From: Symsagittifera roscoffensis
Lineage: Eukaryota > Xenacoelomorpha > Acoela > Convolutidae
Reading direction: 5' to 3'
DNA: 64,000 nucleotides
Assembly (NCBI RefSeq): GCF_963678635.1
Contig: NC_087069.1
Span: forward strand, 24,788,303-24,852,302
A program made the translations under genes and the position numbers. A model generated the notes under the pieces. It was not told the origin of the DNA. It made no database searches and saw nothing but the letters and a program-made list of their open reading frames with translations. This document shows, piece after piece, positions 23,640-36,345 of the stretch (its first letter is position 1; every line of letters begins with the position of its first letter).

Positions 23640-24545
23640 AAATTCGGGCGCCCAAATTTTTTTCAAAAGTTTTCTCGAAATTTTTCTCCAAGTTTGGAGG
23701 TATTCAGCATCTCAACAATATGAAGTTTTTGGGTGGAAATACTACTTTAGACTCTTTTCTAAATACTACACGGCCAGTGGGTTAAAAAGATACTTTTTAT
23801 ACGAGTGTATTGATAGAATCAACAAGCTGGTTGATCAAAAAACACCTTCGCATGATGATTGTTACAGCAAATTGAAAAACAGTAAACCTTTCGAAAAAAA
23901 TTTAGACGATTTTCAGTAGCTTTCAAAACTGGGTTAACTGAAGTAATGAAAAACTCTGGCTCAAAAGCAAACCACTTAGGGGACTGGAAAACTACAGCTG
24001 TTTGAAATATATCTGGCAACAGGAAAAAAGACAAAGTTTGCGGTTTTCCACAGTAGTATAATAACAAAGATGTTAACCTCCTATTGAAGCGATGCAGAAA
24101 ATATTTGAAAATTTTATGACAAAACGATAGATTTGTTGGCATCTTTTTTCAACTCACTACTGCAAAACATTAGAGATGAAACTTTTTTCGGCTACGTATA
24201 AGGCCTTCTTTTTGTTCCAGATGAGTTATAAGCAAAATTCTACAACTTCCCGCCTATTTCCAAAAATAGCGATGTCAACAGAAACGATATTGCGGAATAT
24301 ATGAAGACATTTGCGGAAGAAAACAATTTGATGAAGCAACCATAACGAATGTTGATGTCGAGCTTCAAATTTTGCAACATATATTATAACACTAATAACA
24401 CTATTTTTCAAATTTTAAGTGGACCTAAGACTACAGTGTACATAAATTTGTCGATTTGTATAATACACACCGCGTAAACAAGTCAATATTTTCGTTCAAT
24501 CTGTTGTTGATGCTAGGCGAGCCGGTGATGAAAATCCATTATCTG
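23640..24545 (+). pseudogene. Second, shorter copy of the P1-type pPolB pseudogene (copy P2)
   Basis: Direct-orientation partner of parts of P1. Positions 23690-24110 match 21360-21770 (GGAGGTATTCAGCATCT..., CTTTTCTAAATACTACACGG). Positions 24270-24345 match 22415-22490, including 'ATTGCGGAATATATGAAGACATTTGCGGAAGAAAACA'-like sequence. Positions 24475-24545 match 22612-22680 (TTCAATCTGTTGTTGATGCTAGGCGAGCCGG). The middle of P1 is deleted. More decayed than P1 and non-functional. It may be a tandem duplication of P1 followed by deletion, or an independent insertion. Confidence 0.7.
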
Positions 24546-27500
24546 GTGTTTCATTTTTGCTTCACTGATTCATTTTTGCGCCAGATTGGTCAACTTGAAC
24601 AAAATTTGAGTGGGTACTTTTTAAAAAGCTCATAAAGTAGTACAAATTTTGTGATATCAAAAGGTATCTGATTTCTACTGCTGAATGTCTAAGAAGATAA
24701 ATCTTTGTTGATTTTTGCATCCAAAAGGGTTGCGGTTTAAAAAGCATTTCTTCCATAAACTAAGAAACATTTCGCTATACTGTTTTTGTTATTTCAAAAT
24801 TGCAATTATTTAGGACTTCACCTGGTACATGTTTCATTGCTGTAGCTCCCCTTTCTCATAATAACTTTGAATATGTTTTTTTTAAACGTGTGGTTAGACA
24901 ATTTAGAATCAATAAAAACACAGATATCATTCGAAATTCGTTTTAAGTCATATTTTTTTATCAAGGCACAACTGAACTCTTAAAATTGTAGTGTTATATT
25001 TAGAGCATACACATATTGATTCGGGCCTTCCTTCAACCACCTATTTATGTATCTTGTGCATTAATAGAATTGGTTTTTGGCGTTCAAAAAAGATAGTAAA
25101 TAAAATTGATACGCTCTTGACTCTAATTGTTGAGGAAAAATTCAATGATTGCATTTTAATTATGTTATTGGGCATGTTGGCAAAACTTTAAAATTTGCAA
25201 CTCGCTCTACTTGCTCCGGATTTTCCAATGACTTTACAGTTGCGAGATCAAATGTCTTGTAATCATAAACTGGACCTTAAAATTATAAGGTAATGCAATT
25301 GCTTGTGCACTTTATGGTCTGAGTTTCTAGTCCCGGCCGGACCTTGTTTTTTTCCTTGTCTGAATTTGTTTTTTTTCCGAATTGATTAGTCAGACTTTAG
25401 TTTGTCGGCTTATGTTTTATCGGCACACCGCAATTTTTTTAAGCTGTTAGCAGTTTTTATTGAATTTACTGTCCTTGAGTTTCTCCGCCTAAATGATTTC
25501 GGTTCATTTTATGTCGTTTTAGTGAACTTACTTTGCATCGGTTTGAAAATTGAAATTGATAATTGTAGTTTTTGAATAAATACTTTCAGTTGGTAGTATA
25601 ATATTTAAAATTGCTCAAAAATTTTTATGACCACATACTCTTTCAGCGTTTTTTATTTTTTTTTGATCAATTGGCGACTAGCCTCATTTTTGGGCTAATC
25701 AAACGTTCGGAAAATTAGAAAAACTTGTTTAATGCTAATCGTTGGGTTTTTCGGCATTTTTTCTTAGCTTGAGCTTGAAATTTTTATTTATTTTTCTCAG
25801 AAAAATTGTTGATTAAACCTCATTTATCTCTTTTTTGTTACTTCATACAGAAACGCAAGGCAGCATTTTGAAGTAACAAACATTGCAGCCATAGAAAATT
25901 CCCGTAAGTGTTGAGAGTATGAAACAGGAACAGCGGTTTGATGCGAACTCTCTCAAGCCATTCCATCGTATTGGCTTATCGAGTCGAGATCATCACAAAT
26001 TGCAGCTGTTGCGTTTCTCGCTTCTACTTTTAACGGCGTCTCAGAGGTATTTTGATGAGTTGCAGAGCTGAAGTTGCAGAAGAAAAAATCCAATAAATAG
26101 GGTGACAAATTTCACCAATAACTCGTTCAGATGCGGATAAAGGGGAGAAGGTGGACTTTGATTATTAAATGACATCATTTTTTGACCGACAAACAAAATG
26201 TTTTCTAAATGCACCTTCAGCGCCAATTTGAAAGGAAGCGCACAATGTTTTGGTCAAAATTTGCCAAACGTGCCCAAAAACGGTTCTTTTGACTTGTTTT
26301 TTGAAAAAAAATTTCAGTAAAAACAGGGTCTTTTTAGTCTTCTGGGAGCGCTTAAAAAATCAATTTGGTCAACCTAATAAAATTTGCCACCCTCGTGAAA
26401 AACAAAGCTCCGCCCTTGATTCGATGTCTCAATTTTTCATTTAGTGAGCATCATGCTTTTTCGCATCGAGAAATTCAACTTTTATTTAACCAAATTAATT
26501 CAGCTTTTACTGATTTACAGAGATTCCTGATTCTATTTTTGAACTTCCCGCCTCGATTCTGCGTTTAATTGTGATTGGGATTTTCCTTTCACCTAAATTT
26601 TTGAAAAAACTGGCACTAGACGGCAAAAAAGGATTGAATCAATTGAAATGCTTAAAACAGATTGAATGGTGGGAGGCAGTAGCAGGTTTATTCAGAGGGG
26701 ATTTACTTTCTTGATGCTCTTCAATGGTTCATCTCCTAGTGATTTTTTCGAGCGTCGATTTTTGTTGTTTGTTTCTGAAACTTTTTTTTAATTAAAGGAG
26801 GGGCGCGCGACAACCAAAACAATATTTTTTGGTCAAAACTTTCCAAAGAATTTGCAAAAACGTCTTTTTGCCAGTTTTTTTCGGAAATCTGAACACAATA
26901 GTGTCTTTACCGTAATATGGGAGCGCTCTGAAAATTAATTAGTTCATTCAGTAAAAAAAACCAACCTAATTTGCGGTTTTTTCTAAATTAAAAAAAAATC
27001 CAAAATAAAACCAAGAAAATGTGTATGTAATCGAATCTCCTAGTTACCTGGCTTTCAGATGCTACACTTAGATAACGACTGAAACGGAAATTTACTTTGA
27101 AAAAAAGTTTAAAATAGTAATGTGAACCCGCATTGGGAAAAATAAGATTGCAATAGATTATAATCGTTTGTATAATATAAGCATTTTATATAGTTTGTAA
27201 AAATTGATTTTATAATGGAAATAAAACCTGTATAAAATCGGTATAAAACCGATTATGCTCGATTGTAATGCTTTTTCTAAGGACCCAAAAATATCGATTA
27301 TATTGCCTGAAAATTGAATTATCTTGTCTAGAAAATTGATTTTTTTTAACTCTTTGTAGCATGCTATTTGAAAACTCAAAAATAAGGTTGAATTCAAACT
27401 AAACGAACATTACAAGAAAAACATCAATATAAATAAGATTTGGTCCGAAAAAAATGCAATAAAATCTTGAAAATCCTCAAAATAAACAAGATTTTGAGCA

Positions 27501-28109
27501 CAGATTGATATATTCAAAGAGATTGATATATATAAAATCTGTATAAAATCTATACCAAAAAATGCACTGAAAAAAGGGTTTTGTTAACTATCGAATCAAA
27601 TAGTTTATGTATAAATCACAGTCGTTTGTAACCGATTTGATGGTGAAAAAAAAACATAATTTACTGCATGAAATAAAAGTATATTGCTGAACTGTAGATT
27701 TTACTAGTAATAACCGACTCCAATCTTAGTTTTGCCACTGTGAGAATGTATCAATGTTGAATAAGAACACAAGGAATAATTCAAAATTTGTTTAGAATTA
27801 AGCTAGAAGAATCAGTAGACTAGTAATTCAGCTAGTGAAATGATGGCAGTGCAAAAAACGGACACTTTAAAGTTAACTGTGAATTTGAAAGGTGATTTGG
27901 ATAAGCTAGTAGAATAAAGCAATACCGTTATTATAATTCTGCTACAAATTAACTAAATTGATAGTTTAAATAAGCTCAAAACTATATTTCCCGAGAAATA
28001 CAAACTTTCTTTCGCGTATTTGGAAGTTAATTAACTATGAAAAAAATGCATTGCATGAATTGTGAAGTTTTTTCTAATTTTTTTTTCGGTATACAAAAGG
28101 TTCTCCTGA
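24546..28109. other. AT-rich stretch with little recognisable content
   Basis: Apart from the short host-like frame at 25893-26071 nothing is supported. Around 27150-27560 there are diffuse repeats of 'GTATAAAATC' and 'GATATA'. Frames are short and have AT-biased composition. Confidence 0.4.
25893..26071 (+). CDS. Short unidentified frame with host-like codon use (exon fragment?)
   Basis: From just after an AG at 25891-25892 a frame stays open to a TGA at 26069-26071. An internal ATG at 25919 would give 50 residues (MKQEQRFDANSLKPFHRIG then a Leu-rich stretch). Codons such as GCG, CTG, CGT, TCG and ACG are much commoner than in the flanks, as in the host exons at 1673 and 62778. The upstream AG lacks a good polypyrimidine tract, and there is no known domain, so this could equally be a chance island or a decayed exon. 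Confidence 0.25.
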
Positions 28110-31100
28110 GTTTTTGCTAGACGATGACCCCTGCTCTTTGATCATCTCTTCTACTGTCACGACCAATGTGTGTCAGACCCCCTTTAAGATGGTGCTCCAA
28201 CATGTAAAAAAATTTCTGAGCGAGTAACTATCTTTTTAGTAGTAAAAAACTTCCATACCTTGCCCTAGTGAACTCCTTCATTTTGAGATTTTCAAAAAAT
28301 TTATCTGGCGTGCGGGAAAAATGTCGTTTTCAAGCAAATCATTATTTGAGTGTTTATTCTAACCTTCTCGAATACCTGTGACTTTATATACGTAATCAAG
28401 CAGCAAAAAGCTTGTTTTTTCTAAGGTGACTTTTAACTATACTTTTTTTTGTGTTTAGGTTTCAGTCAAAAATATTACTAAGAATTATATTCTTAGGTTC
28501 TTGATCCAGCGTTGGATGAATTTGATCAAGTAATTTTGATGTTAATTTGGTTTATAAACAATTTTGCGAAAAAGTACAATTAGTTAACAAACAAAAAATA
28601 AGTTAACTAAAAATTTTAAGATAAAATATCACAAATATGTTATTTGAATTGTTTTTCTTCATCAAATTCAAACTAAATCAAAGGAGAAAATCTTCTGCAA
28701 CCCTAAAGTGGTCCGAAGCAAATGGAGTAGCAGATCTGAAGCGAGCTTGCATTGTCCAGCAAAGTTGATAACGGTCAATTTCGGAATTTAGTTTGGTTTA
28801 AATCTTTTGTTTCGTAAAATTTCTTCGAGGGCTTCATTTTTTGCAAACGGACACTTTAATTATGGCTTATGATGTACAAGACCGCTTCAGTCCACAATAT
28901 CTTTTTCATCAGAGCTGATATCAGCCATTCCAGTAAATCGAGGGTACGGTGAATCGAAATAAAAATTATTAGCTTCAGACACTATGCATCCTTTCAGCTC
29001 ATCGGCTAGTTTAAGGGGACTTTTTTTATTTTTGTTACTGAAAAGGAATTGACTTTCCGGATAAGAACTGAAGTAAGGCAAAACCGTCCTTCAATAAATT
29101 AAGTTCTGCGTACACGTCTTGCGTCTCTATTTAATAAAAGAGAGAGTCCGTATCCTTGTACCTTACTCTCGTACATCGGGAATTTGTTTTCGTAATGAAA
29201 TTTGTATAACTGAAGCTTTGAGACGTCTAGGATGGCAGCTCCAAAGTAAGTGGTTTGTTCCACAAAATTGTCTTCTTCAGCTTTTTTACCGCTATCATAT
29301 CCTCCTTGAAAATTTTGAAATTGTTGAAGTTGAACTTATTACAGTAAATCTTCGCTTGTTCTTCTTCATTCATCATAATGAGTTGTTTTTGACGTCTCAA
29401 GTTCTCCAAAGTCTTTCCAAAACAAAAATTGACAAGAAGCTTGAAATTTTTTTTCAAAATTCGATCATCCGGGTTGCTGTCGTAATCGTGTGTTCAAGTC
29501 AACGTAAGATTTTGAAAATTGGATTGGGTAAACTGAAGGACCTTCCTGACTTTTGTTACTTTCAAACCCTGTTCAACAAAGAATTTCAAAACAGAGTAAT
29601 GACAGACATAATCTGTTTTGTTGAAGACATTCTCCGTAAGTTTTTCTGCTGTTGCTTCATGACGGCTAAGTGACTTCTGATATCTTGACAGATGAGCCTC
29701 AGTAAATTTCAATTACTAGTGGAAAATCATCATCGTGAAGACTCTTTGGGTACTCTAGATCCACCATAACAAAAAATCCTCTTTTAGAGTCGCTTGATTC
29801 CTCAAGTATTTCATTCAAAGAATTTTGTACCCATAAAAAGTCTCCTACAGGAATACGCTTTGTCATAATTCCTCCATACAAAATTAAAACGTCAAGGAAC
29901 AGTCCGTACACTAATGGTTTTGTCTCATCAAAATTTGGATTTTACTTATTGTTTGCCCTCTTGAATCTTTTTTCTCCAATACCAGTTAGTCCACCTCGAA
30001 TAGCGTTTTCACAAAACAGCAGTATATCGATGTCCGGTAAGAGCTCGAGATTGACTTCTGTGTTTTTTAACATTACATCCCAGGAAACATTCGGCTCCGA
30101 GTAATAATGACAAGTGTTTAAGCCGTACGTTTCTTTGAAGAGCTCACGAAAATTTTCGAACACGTCCGCCAGTACCAAAACATCGCTCTGCAAGTGAATG
30201 TTGTGGTATTCGCCAAATGTCTCGCTTTCGAAAGTTTTCCACAATTGTTCTCCAAACTCAATATCTTTCTCTAGTACGTTAACTGTGTCAGAAAGCACGT
30301 TGATTCAATCTATGCCAAACTTAGAAGATTTTTTTCTTCAAACTTCCCATAAAAATCCATGTAAGAATAAGAATAAATTCCTTTCTGAGTCAGGAGTGAT
30401 CCTTTCGTTTCATTAGGAAAAAACTGTTCACGTATCATAAAACCTTCTTTCTCTAAAAACTTTTAAGGACTTTACAGGCTAACCGGAAGAATTCGAAAGC
30501 TGTCCAGAAAACGCATTTGTTCGTACTTTAATCTGTTTCTGCCTTTTTTATAAACCAAATTCCCTACAGGATTGTTCAAACTAAAAGAAATATAGTTCTC
30601 ATCTGTACATGGAACGACTGTTAGCTTTTCATTTAGCGTTCAATTGAGGTACCTCATCAAATGATGTGAGTCATAACTGCTGAGATTATGGGAGAACATA
30701 GGCGTGAAAGATTGGGTTCTTTGTTTCAGATTATGAGCTGAACCAATGATGTTCCCTGTTGAACGATCATGATGAATAGCCCTGTCGTTCATTAAATCCT
30801 TACTCCAGATAACACATTTTGTTGAAGTAAAATACAAACGGTTCCTTTCTTCATCCGAAATTATAAGCTTTCTAAACTGTTGCCTGACACGAATCCAATT
30901 TTAAAAAAATTCCATTGAAACTGACTCTTGATCAGGTTTGTTCGATTTTTTTTGTTGGGTCTGTCCACTAAAAAAGAACCGAAAAAGCAAGGAAATCGCT
31001 CCTCAAACTTTGCTGTTCCCGCTGATGTTGGATCTGATTAGCAAGTGGGCATGCTTTTGCAGAGAGCCTCAGTATCACCATATATCGTAAAGGGACAGAT

Positions 31101-31250
31101 GGAGGTTGTTTTGTTCCAGTCACGACAGCTGATATAGGATTTTGGGGAAGGCATTTTAATAGACACCGCAGTCCGATAAGTTTCAAATTTTCGAGTAAAT
31201 CAGTTTGAGAGGAGAATCCATGAATACATTTTTTACAAAATTGTCTGCTA
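28110..31250 (-). pseudogene. pPolB pseudogene, tandem unit C (most complete copy)
   Basis: On - this copy runs through segments of a Polinton-type protein-primed polymerase. The N-terminal Cys-rich lead-in is at ~31200-30970. KCVIWSKDLMNDRAIHHD (degenerated zinc/HNH-like region) is at ~30830-30775, followed by HNLSSYDSHHLMRYL (exonuclease) near 30650. Exo II/III-like HLQSDVLVLADVFENFREL and CHYYSEPNVSWD are at 30298-29942. The palm part continues with LDVLILYGG...PVGDFLWV (motif A area, Asn/Tyr pattern degraded) at 29911-29699, and FGKTLENLRRQK (motif B area) near 29415. DTDS motif C is at 29143-29154, followed at once by a stop (29131-29133). A thumb-like segment is at 29081-28887. Several stops and frameshifts make it non-functional. 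It is ~98% identical to unit B over about 2.3 kb. Confidence 0.85.
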
Positions 31251-31255
31251 TAGAT

Positions 31256-33633
31256 GAATTTTAGCTATACTTTTTTCGTGTTTAAATGTCAGAAAAAATT
31301 ATTGCTAAGAATCATAATCTTAAGCTAGACGATGCCCTCTCTCTTTGCTTAACGTTTCATCTGTATCGACCAATGTGTATCAGAACCCCTTTAAGACGGT
31401 GCTTCAACATGTAAATAAATTTCTGAGCGAGTAAATATCTTTCTAGTAGTACCCCGCCCTAGTGAACTCATTTTGACTATTTCGAAAAAAAATTATCTGG
31501 CGCGCGGGAAAAGTGTCTTTTTCAAGCAAATCATTATTTGAGTGTTTATTCTAACCTTCTCGAATACCTGTGACTTTATATACGTAATCAAGCAGCAAAA
31601 AGCTTGTTTTTTCTAAGGTGACTTTTAACTATACTTTTTTTTGTTTAGGTTTCAGTCAAAAATATTACTAAGAATTATATTCTTAGGTTCTTGATCCAGC
31701 GTTGGATGAATTTGATCAAGTAATTTTGCTGTTAATTTGGTTTATAAACAATTTTGCGAAAAAGTACAATTAGTTAACAAACAAAAAATAAGTTAACTAA
31801 AAATTTTAAGATAAAATATCACAAACATGTTATTTGAATTGTTTTTCTTCATCAAATTCAAACTAATTCAAAGGAGAAAATCTTCTGCAACCCTAAAGTG
31901 GTCCGAAGCAAATGGAGTAGCAGATCTGAAGCGAGCTTGCATTGTCCAGCAAAGTTGATAACGGTCAATTTGGGAATTTAGTTTGTTTTAAATCTTTTGT
32001 TTCGTAAAATTTCTTCGAGGGCTTCATTTTTTGCAAACGGAGACTATAATTATGGCTTATGATGTACATGACCGCTTCAGTCCACAATATCTTTTTCATC
32101 AGAGCTGATATCAGCCATTCCAGTAAATCCAAGGTACGGTGAATCGAAATAAAAATTATTAGCTTCAGACACTATGCATCCTTTCAGCTCATCGGCTAGT
32201 TTAAGGGGACTTTTTATTTTATTTTTGTTACAGAAAAGGAATTGACTTTCCGGATAAGAACTGAAGTAAGGCAAAACCGTCCTTCAATAAATTAAGTTCT
32301 GCGTACACGTCTTGCGTCTCTATTTAATAAAAGAGAGAGTCCGTATCCTTGTACCTTACTCTCGCACATCGGGAATTTGTTTTCGTAGTGAAATTTGTAT
32401 AACTGAAGCTTTGAGACGTCTAGGATGGCAGCTCCAAAGTAAGTGGTTTGTTCCACAAAATTGTCTTCTTCAGCTTTTTTACCGCTATCATATCGTCCTT
32501 GAAAATTTTGAAATTGTTGAAGTTGAACTTATTACAGTAAATCTTCGCTTGTTCTTCTTCATTCATCATAATGAGTTGTTTTTGACGTCTCAAGTTCTCC
32601 AAAGTCTTTCCAAAACAAAAATTGACAAGAAGCTTGAAATTTTTTTTCAAAATTCGATCATCCGGGTTGCTGTCGTAATCGTGTGTTCAAGTCAACGTAA
32701 GATTTTGAAAATTGGACTGGGTAAACTGAAGGACCTTCCTGACTTTTGTTACTTTCAAACCCTGTTCAACAAAGAATTTCTAAACAGAGTAATGACAGAC
32801 ATAATCTGTTTTGTTGAAGACATTCTCCGTAAGTTTTTCTGCTGTTGCTTAATGACGGCTAAGTGACTTCAGATATCTTGACAGATGAGCCTCAGTAAAT
32901 TTCAATTACTAGTGGAAAATCATCATCGTGAAGACTCTTTGGGTACTCTAGACCCACCATAACAAAAAATCCTCTTTTAGAGTCGTTTGATTCCTCAAGT
33001 ACTTCTTTCAAAGAATTTTGTACCCATAAAAAGTCTCCTACAGGAATACGCTTTGTCATAGTTCCTCCATACAAAATTAAAACGTCAAGGAACAGTCCGT
33101 ACACTAATGGTTTTGTCTCATCAAAATTTGGATTTTACTTATTGTTTGCCCTCTTGAATCTTTTTTCTCCAATACCAGTTAGTCCACCTCGAATAGCGTT
33201 TTCACAAAACAGCAGTATATCGATGTCCGATAAGAGCTCGATATTGACTTCTGTGTTTTTTAACATTGCATCCCAGGAAACATTCGGCTCCGAGTAATAA
33301 TGACAAGGGTTTGAAGAGCTCACGAAAATTTTCGAACACGTCCGCCAGTACCAAAACATCGCTCTGCAAGTGAATGTTGTGGTATTCGCCAAATGTCTCG
33401 CTTTCGAAAGTTTTCCACAATTGTTCTCCAAACTCAATATCTTTCTCTAGTACGTTAACTGTGTCAGAAAGCACGTTGATTCAATCTATGCCAAACTTAG
33501 AAGATTTTTTTCTTCAAACTTCCCATAAAAAATCCATGTAAGAATAAGAATAAATTCCTTTCTGAGTCAGGAGTGATCCTTTCGTTTCATTAGGAAAAAA
33601 CTGTTCAAATATTATAAAACCTTCTTTCTCTTT
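31256..33633 (-). pseudogene. pPolB pseudogene, tandem unit B (recent duplicate of unit C)
   Basis: Offset from unit C by about 3.18-3.19 kb (32077 with 28887, 32312 with 29119, 33474 with 30298). Nearly all of 28110-30460 is reproduced with only scattered substitutions. It lacks the N-terminal ~800 bp of unit C, because unit A is joined to it at about 33633. A ~14 bp deletion near 33306-33320, compared with 30118-30135, removes the codons after the ENFRELFK segment and shifts the frame. It carries the same inactivating stop after motif C, so the duplication happened after the gene had died. Confidence 0.85.
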
Positions 33634-36345
33634 TTCTTCATCCAATTCAAACTTATTCAAAAGAGAAAATCTTCTGCAACTCCAAAGTATGTTTGCATTG
33701 GTCCGAAGCAAATGCAGTAGCAGATCTGAAGCGAGCTTGCATTGTGCAGCAAAGTTGATAACGGTCAGTTTCGAAATTTAGTTGGTTTTAAATCTTTTGT
33801 TTCGTGAAATGTGTTCCAGTACAGGAGTGCTTCAATCCACAATACAGTTTTCATCAGAGCTGATATCAGCCATTCCAGCAAATCCAGGGTACGGTGAATC
33901 GCAATAAAAATCACTAGCGTCAAACGCTACGCATCCTTTCAGCTTATCGGCCATTTTAAGTGGGACCTTTTAGTTTTTGTTACTGAAAAGGAAATTACTC
34001 TCCAGATATGAACTGAGGTCAAAACCGTCCTTTAAAAAATTAAGATCTGCGTTTACATCTTGCGTCTCTATTTCATAAAAGAGAGAGTCCGTATACTTGA
34101 AAAGCTGGAGATTGACTTTGTGGTTTTCAATATTGCATCCCTGGAAACATTCGGAGCCGAGTAATAATGACAAGGGCCTGAGCCGTAAGTTTCTATGAAA
34201 TGCTCACGAAAATTTTCAAATACGTCCGCCAGTAACAAAACATCGCTCTGCAAGTAAATGTTGTGGTAATCGCCAAATGTCTCGCTTTCAAAAGTTTTCC
34301 AGAAATTTTCTGCAAAATCAACATCTTTCTCTGATACGTTAATTGTACCAGAAAGCACGTTGATTCAATCTATGCCAAACTTAGAAGATTTTTTTTCTTC
34401 AAACTTCCCATAAGAATCCATGTAAGAATACGAATAAATTCCTTTCTGAGTCAGGAGTGGTCGTTTCGTTTCATAAGGAAAAAACTGTTCAAATATTATA
34501 AAACCTTCTTTCTCTACAGTGTAGTCTTTTAAAGACTCTACAGGCTGTCCAGAAACTGCTTTTTTTCTTCGTACTTGATTCTGTTTCTGCTTTTTTTATA
34601 GAACAAATTCCCTACAGAAATATTCAAACTAAAAGAAATATAGTTCTCATGTGTACATCGAACGACTGTTAGCTTTTCATTTAGCGTTAAATTGAGGTAC
34701 CTTATCAAATGATGTGAGTTATAACTGCTGAGAGTATGGAAGAACACAGGCGAGAAAGATTGGGTTCTTTGTTTCAGATTTTACACTCATTATGAGCTAA
34801 ACCAATGATGTTCCCTGATGAACGATCGTGATGAATAGCCCTGTCGTTCATTAAATCCTTACTCCAGATAACACATTTTGTTGAAGTAGAATACAAACAA
34901 TTCCTTTCTTCATCCGAACTCATAAGCTTTCTAAACTGTTGTGTGGCAACAGAAATCATTTTTGTTTTAATACGAATCTAATTGAAAAAAATTTCCATGG
35001 CTCGTGATCAAGTCTGTACGAAGTTTTTTTTTTCGGTCTGTCCACCAAAGAAGAACCAAAAAAGCAAAGAAATTGCTCCTCTACTTTTGCTGTTCCCGAT
35101 GATGATGGATCTGATTAGCAAGTGGGCATGCTTTTGCAGAGAGCCGCAGTATCAGCATATATTGAAAAGGGACACATTGAGTGTCAAAAGCTGATATAGG
35201 ATTTTGGGGAAGGCATTTTAATAGAAACCGCAGTATTTTGCCCAATAAGTTTCAAATCTTCGAGTAAAACTATTTGAGAGGAGAATCCATGAACAAATCT
35301 TCTACAATATTTTCTACTATAGGTTTTCGTTTCGAATTGTCTTGACATAAAAGCATTGAATTTGTTTTCGGACAGTAATGAAACTGAATTCCGTCCGTAA
35401 TGAGTTGCAAATTTGTTCTATTTTTTGCTCTTTTTTGGAGAGAAACAATGGTGATAACTCATTTTTTTGAAGAACAAAAACATTTATAGCAACTTGATTA
35501 TTGACTTTATTATATTCGAATAAGATATTGGGATATTCGAAATAGACATTGGTGTGGAAAACTCATTTTTTTTCATGATAAAAAACATTTATAGTAATTT
35601 TATTATTGATTTTAGTTTTGAAAATAGCTGGAAATGGAATGTAGCTGATTCCTTTGATTGGCTTGTATCTGTTTATGTTCAAATCTAAACGCTCCAGTGA
35701 CTCAATAAAAATCCACTGCCACTGCTACAAAACACTTGGAGCGCACTTACAATTTCATCTTCCATCTCGAAGTAGTCTTCGTCCGTCAATGATGAAAAAA
35801 CGGGTTTAGAGTAGCTGCTGGCATGACAAGACCTCTTTGTTTCGTCCATAGGTTTAATAAGATTTGCGTAAACTCACAATTGAGTTTTTATTGGGCCCGT
35901 AATCAGTCACTTTGGCTCTAATGAAATCTAAAATAATATTTTTTCATTGATTCCATCAAACAGACTAGATCTAACTGCCTTTGAATGATTGAAAAAACTT
36001 TTTAGCAGCCTGCTGCTTGGTACTAATTTTTAGCTCGATCGACTCTGGGTCAGTATTGAAATTTTGTAGGGAATGATGATCTGCCACGTGATTTTGTAGT
36101 TCTTTAAGGTTTCCAAGAACAATGTCGCAATAGACACATTTATTCGGCTTGGTTGAGTTATGAGCTTCGCGGAGATTACGTAGATCATTATCACATCTAA
36201 TAAACTGCTTTAAACAATCCCGACAGCTGTAGTTGGCTGCTTTTCTTGACCCAAGTTTGTGGACTTTGAAGAGATGAACGTTCAACCTACGCTTTGTGGT
36301 GTTTTTCTTTGGGCATCGGCTGCCAGGAAACTCCATCTTACCCAA
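33634..36345 (-). pseudogene. pPolB pseudogene, tandem unit A with internal deletion
   Basis: This is the upstream copy on -. It starts with the zinc-finger segment at 36345-35971, passes a lead-in at ~35330-35160 (KYCRRFVHGFSSQ-like), then CVIWSKDLMNDRAIHHD at 34959-34774 and the exonuclease part at 34747-34068. Near 34110 the coding sequence jumps from CHYYSAPNVSRDAILK to YTDSLFYEIETQDVNADL, that is, from the exonuclease region straight to palm motif C. About 1 kb encoding motifs A and B, present in units B and C, is missing. It ends at 33634 where unit B begins. It is more diverged from B and C than those two are from each other. Confidence 0.8.
35971..36345 (-). CDS. C2H2 zinc-finger N-terminal domain of the unit A polymerase
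   Basis: A 124-codon frame on - begins MGKMEFPGSRCPKKNTTKRR. It contains finger-like elements: C-x-rich 'RLNVHLFKVHK', then CRDCLKQFIRCDNDLRNLREAH and CVYCDIVLGNLKELQNHVADHH, i.e. two fairly intact C-x2-C...H-x3/4-H fingers and one damaged first finger (a Gly/Ser replaces part of the Cys pair). It lies directly upstream of the pPolB segments on the same strand. Zinc fingers at the N-terminus are common in Polinton-type polymerases, which suggests nucleic-acid binding. It could instead be a separate small element gene. It is uninterrupted while everything downstream is broken. Confidence 0.6.
   Translation of the reverse strand: MGKMEFPGSRCPKKNTTKRRLNVHLFKVHKLGSRKAANYSCRDCLKQFIRCDNDLRNLREAHNSTKPNKCVYCDIVLGNLKELQNHVADHHSLQNFNTDPESIELKISTKQQAAKKFFQSFKGS

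Noticed and set aside
29119-29673. 184-residue + strand frame, present again at 32312-32866
   Set aside because: It is the antisense shadow of the pPolB palm on -. Both copies are open only because the two units are nearly identical.
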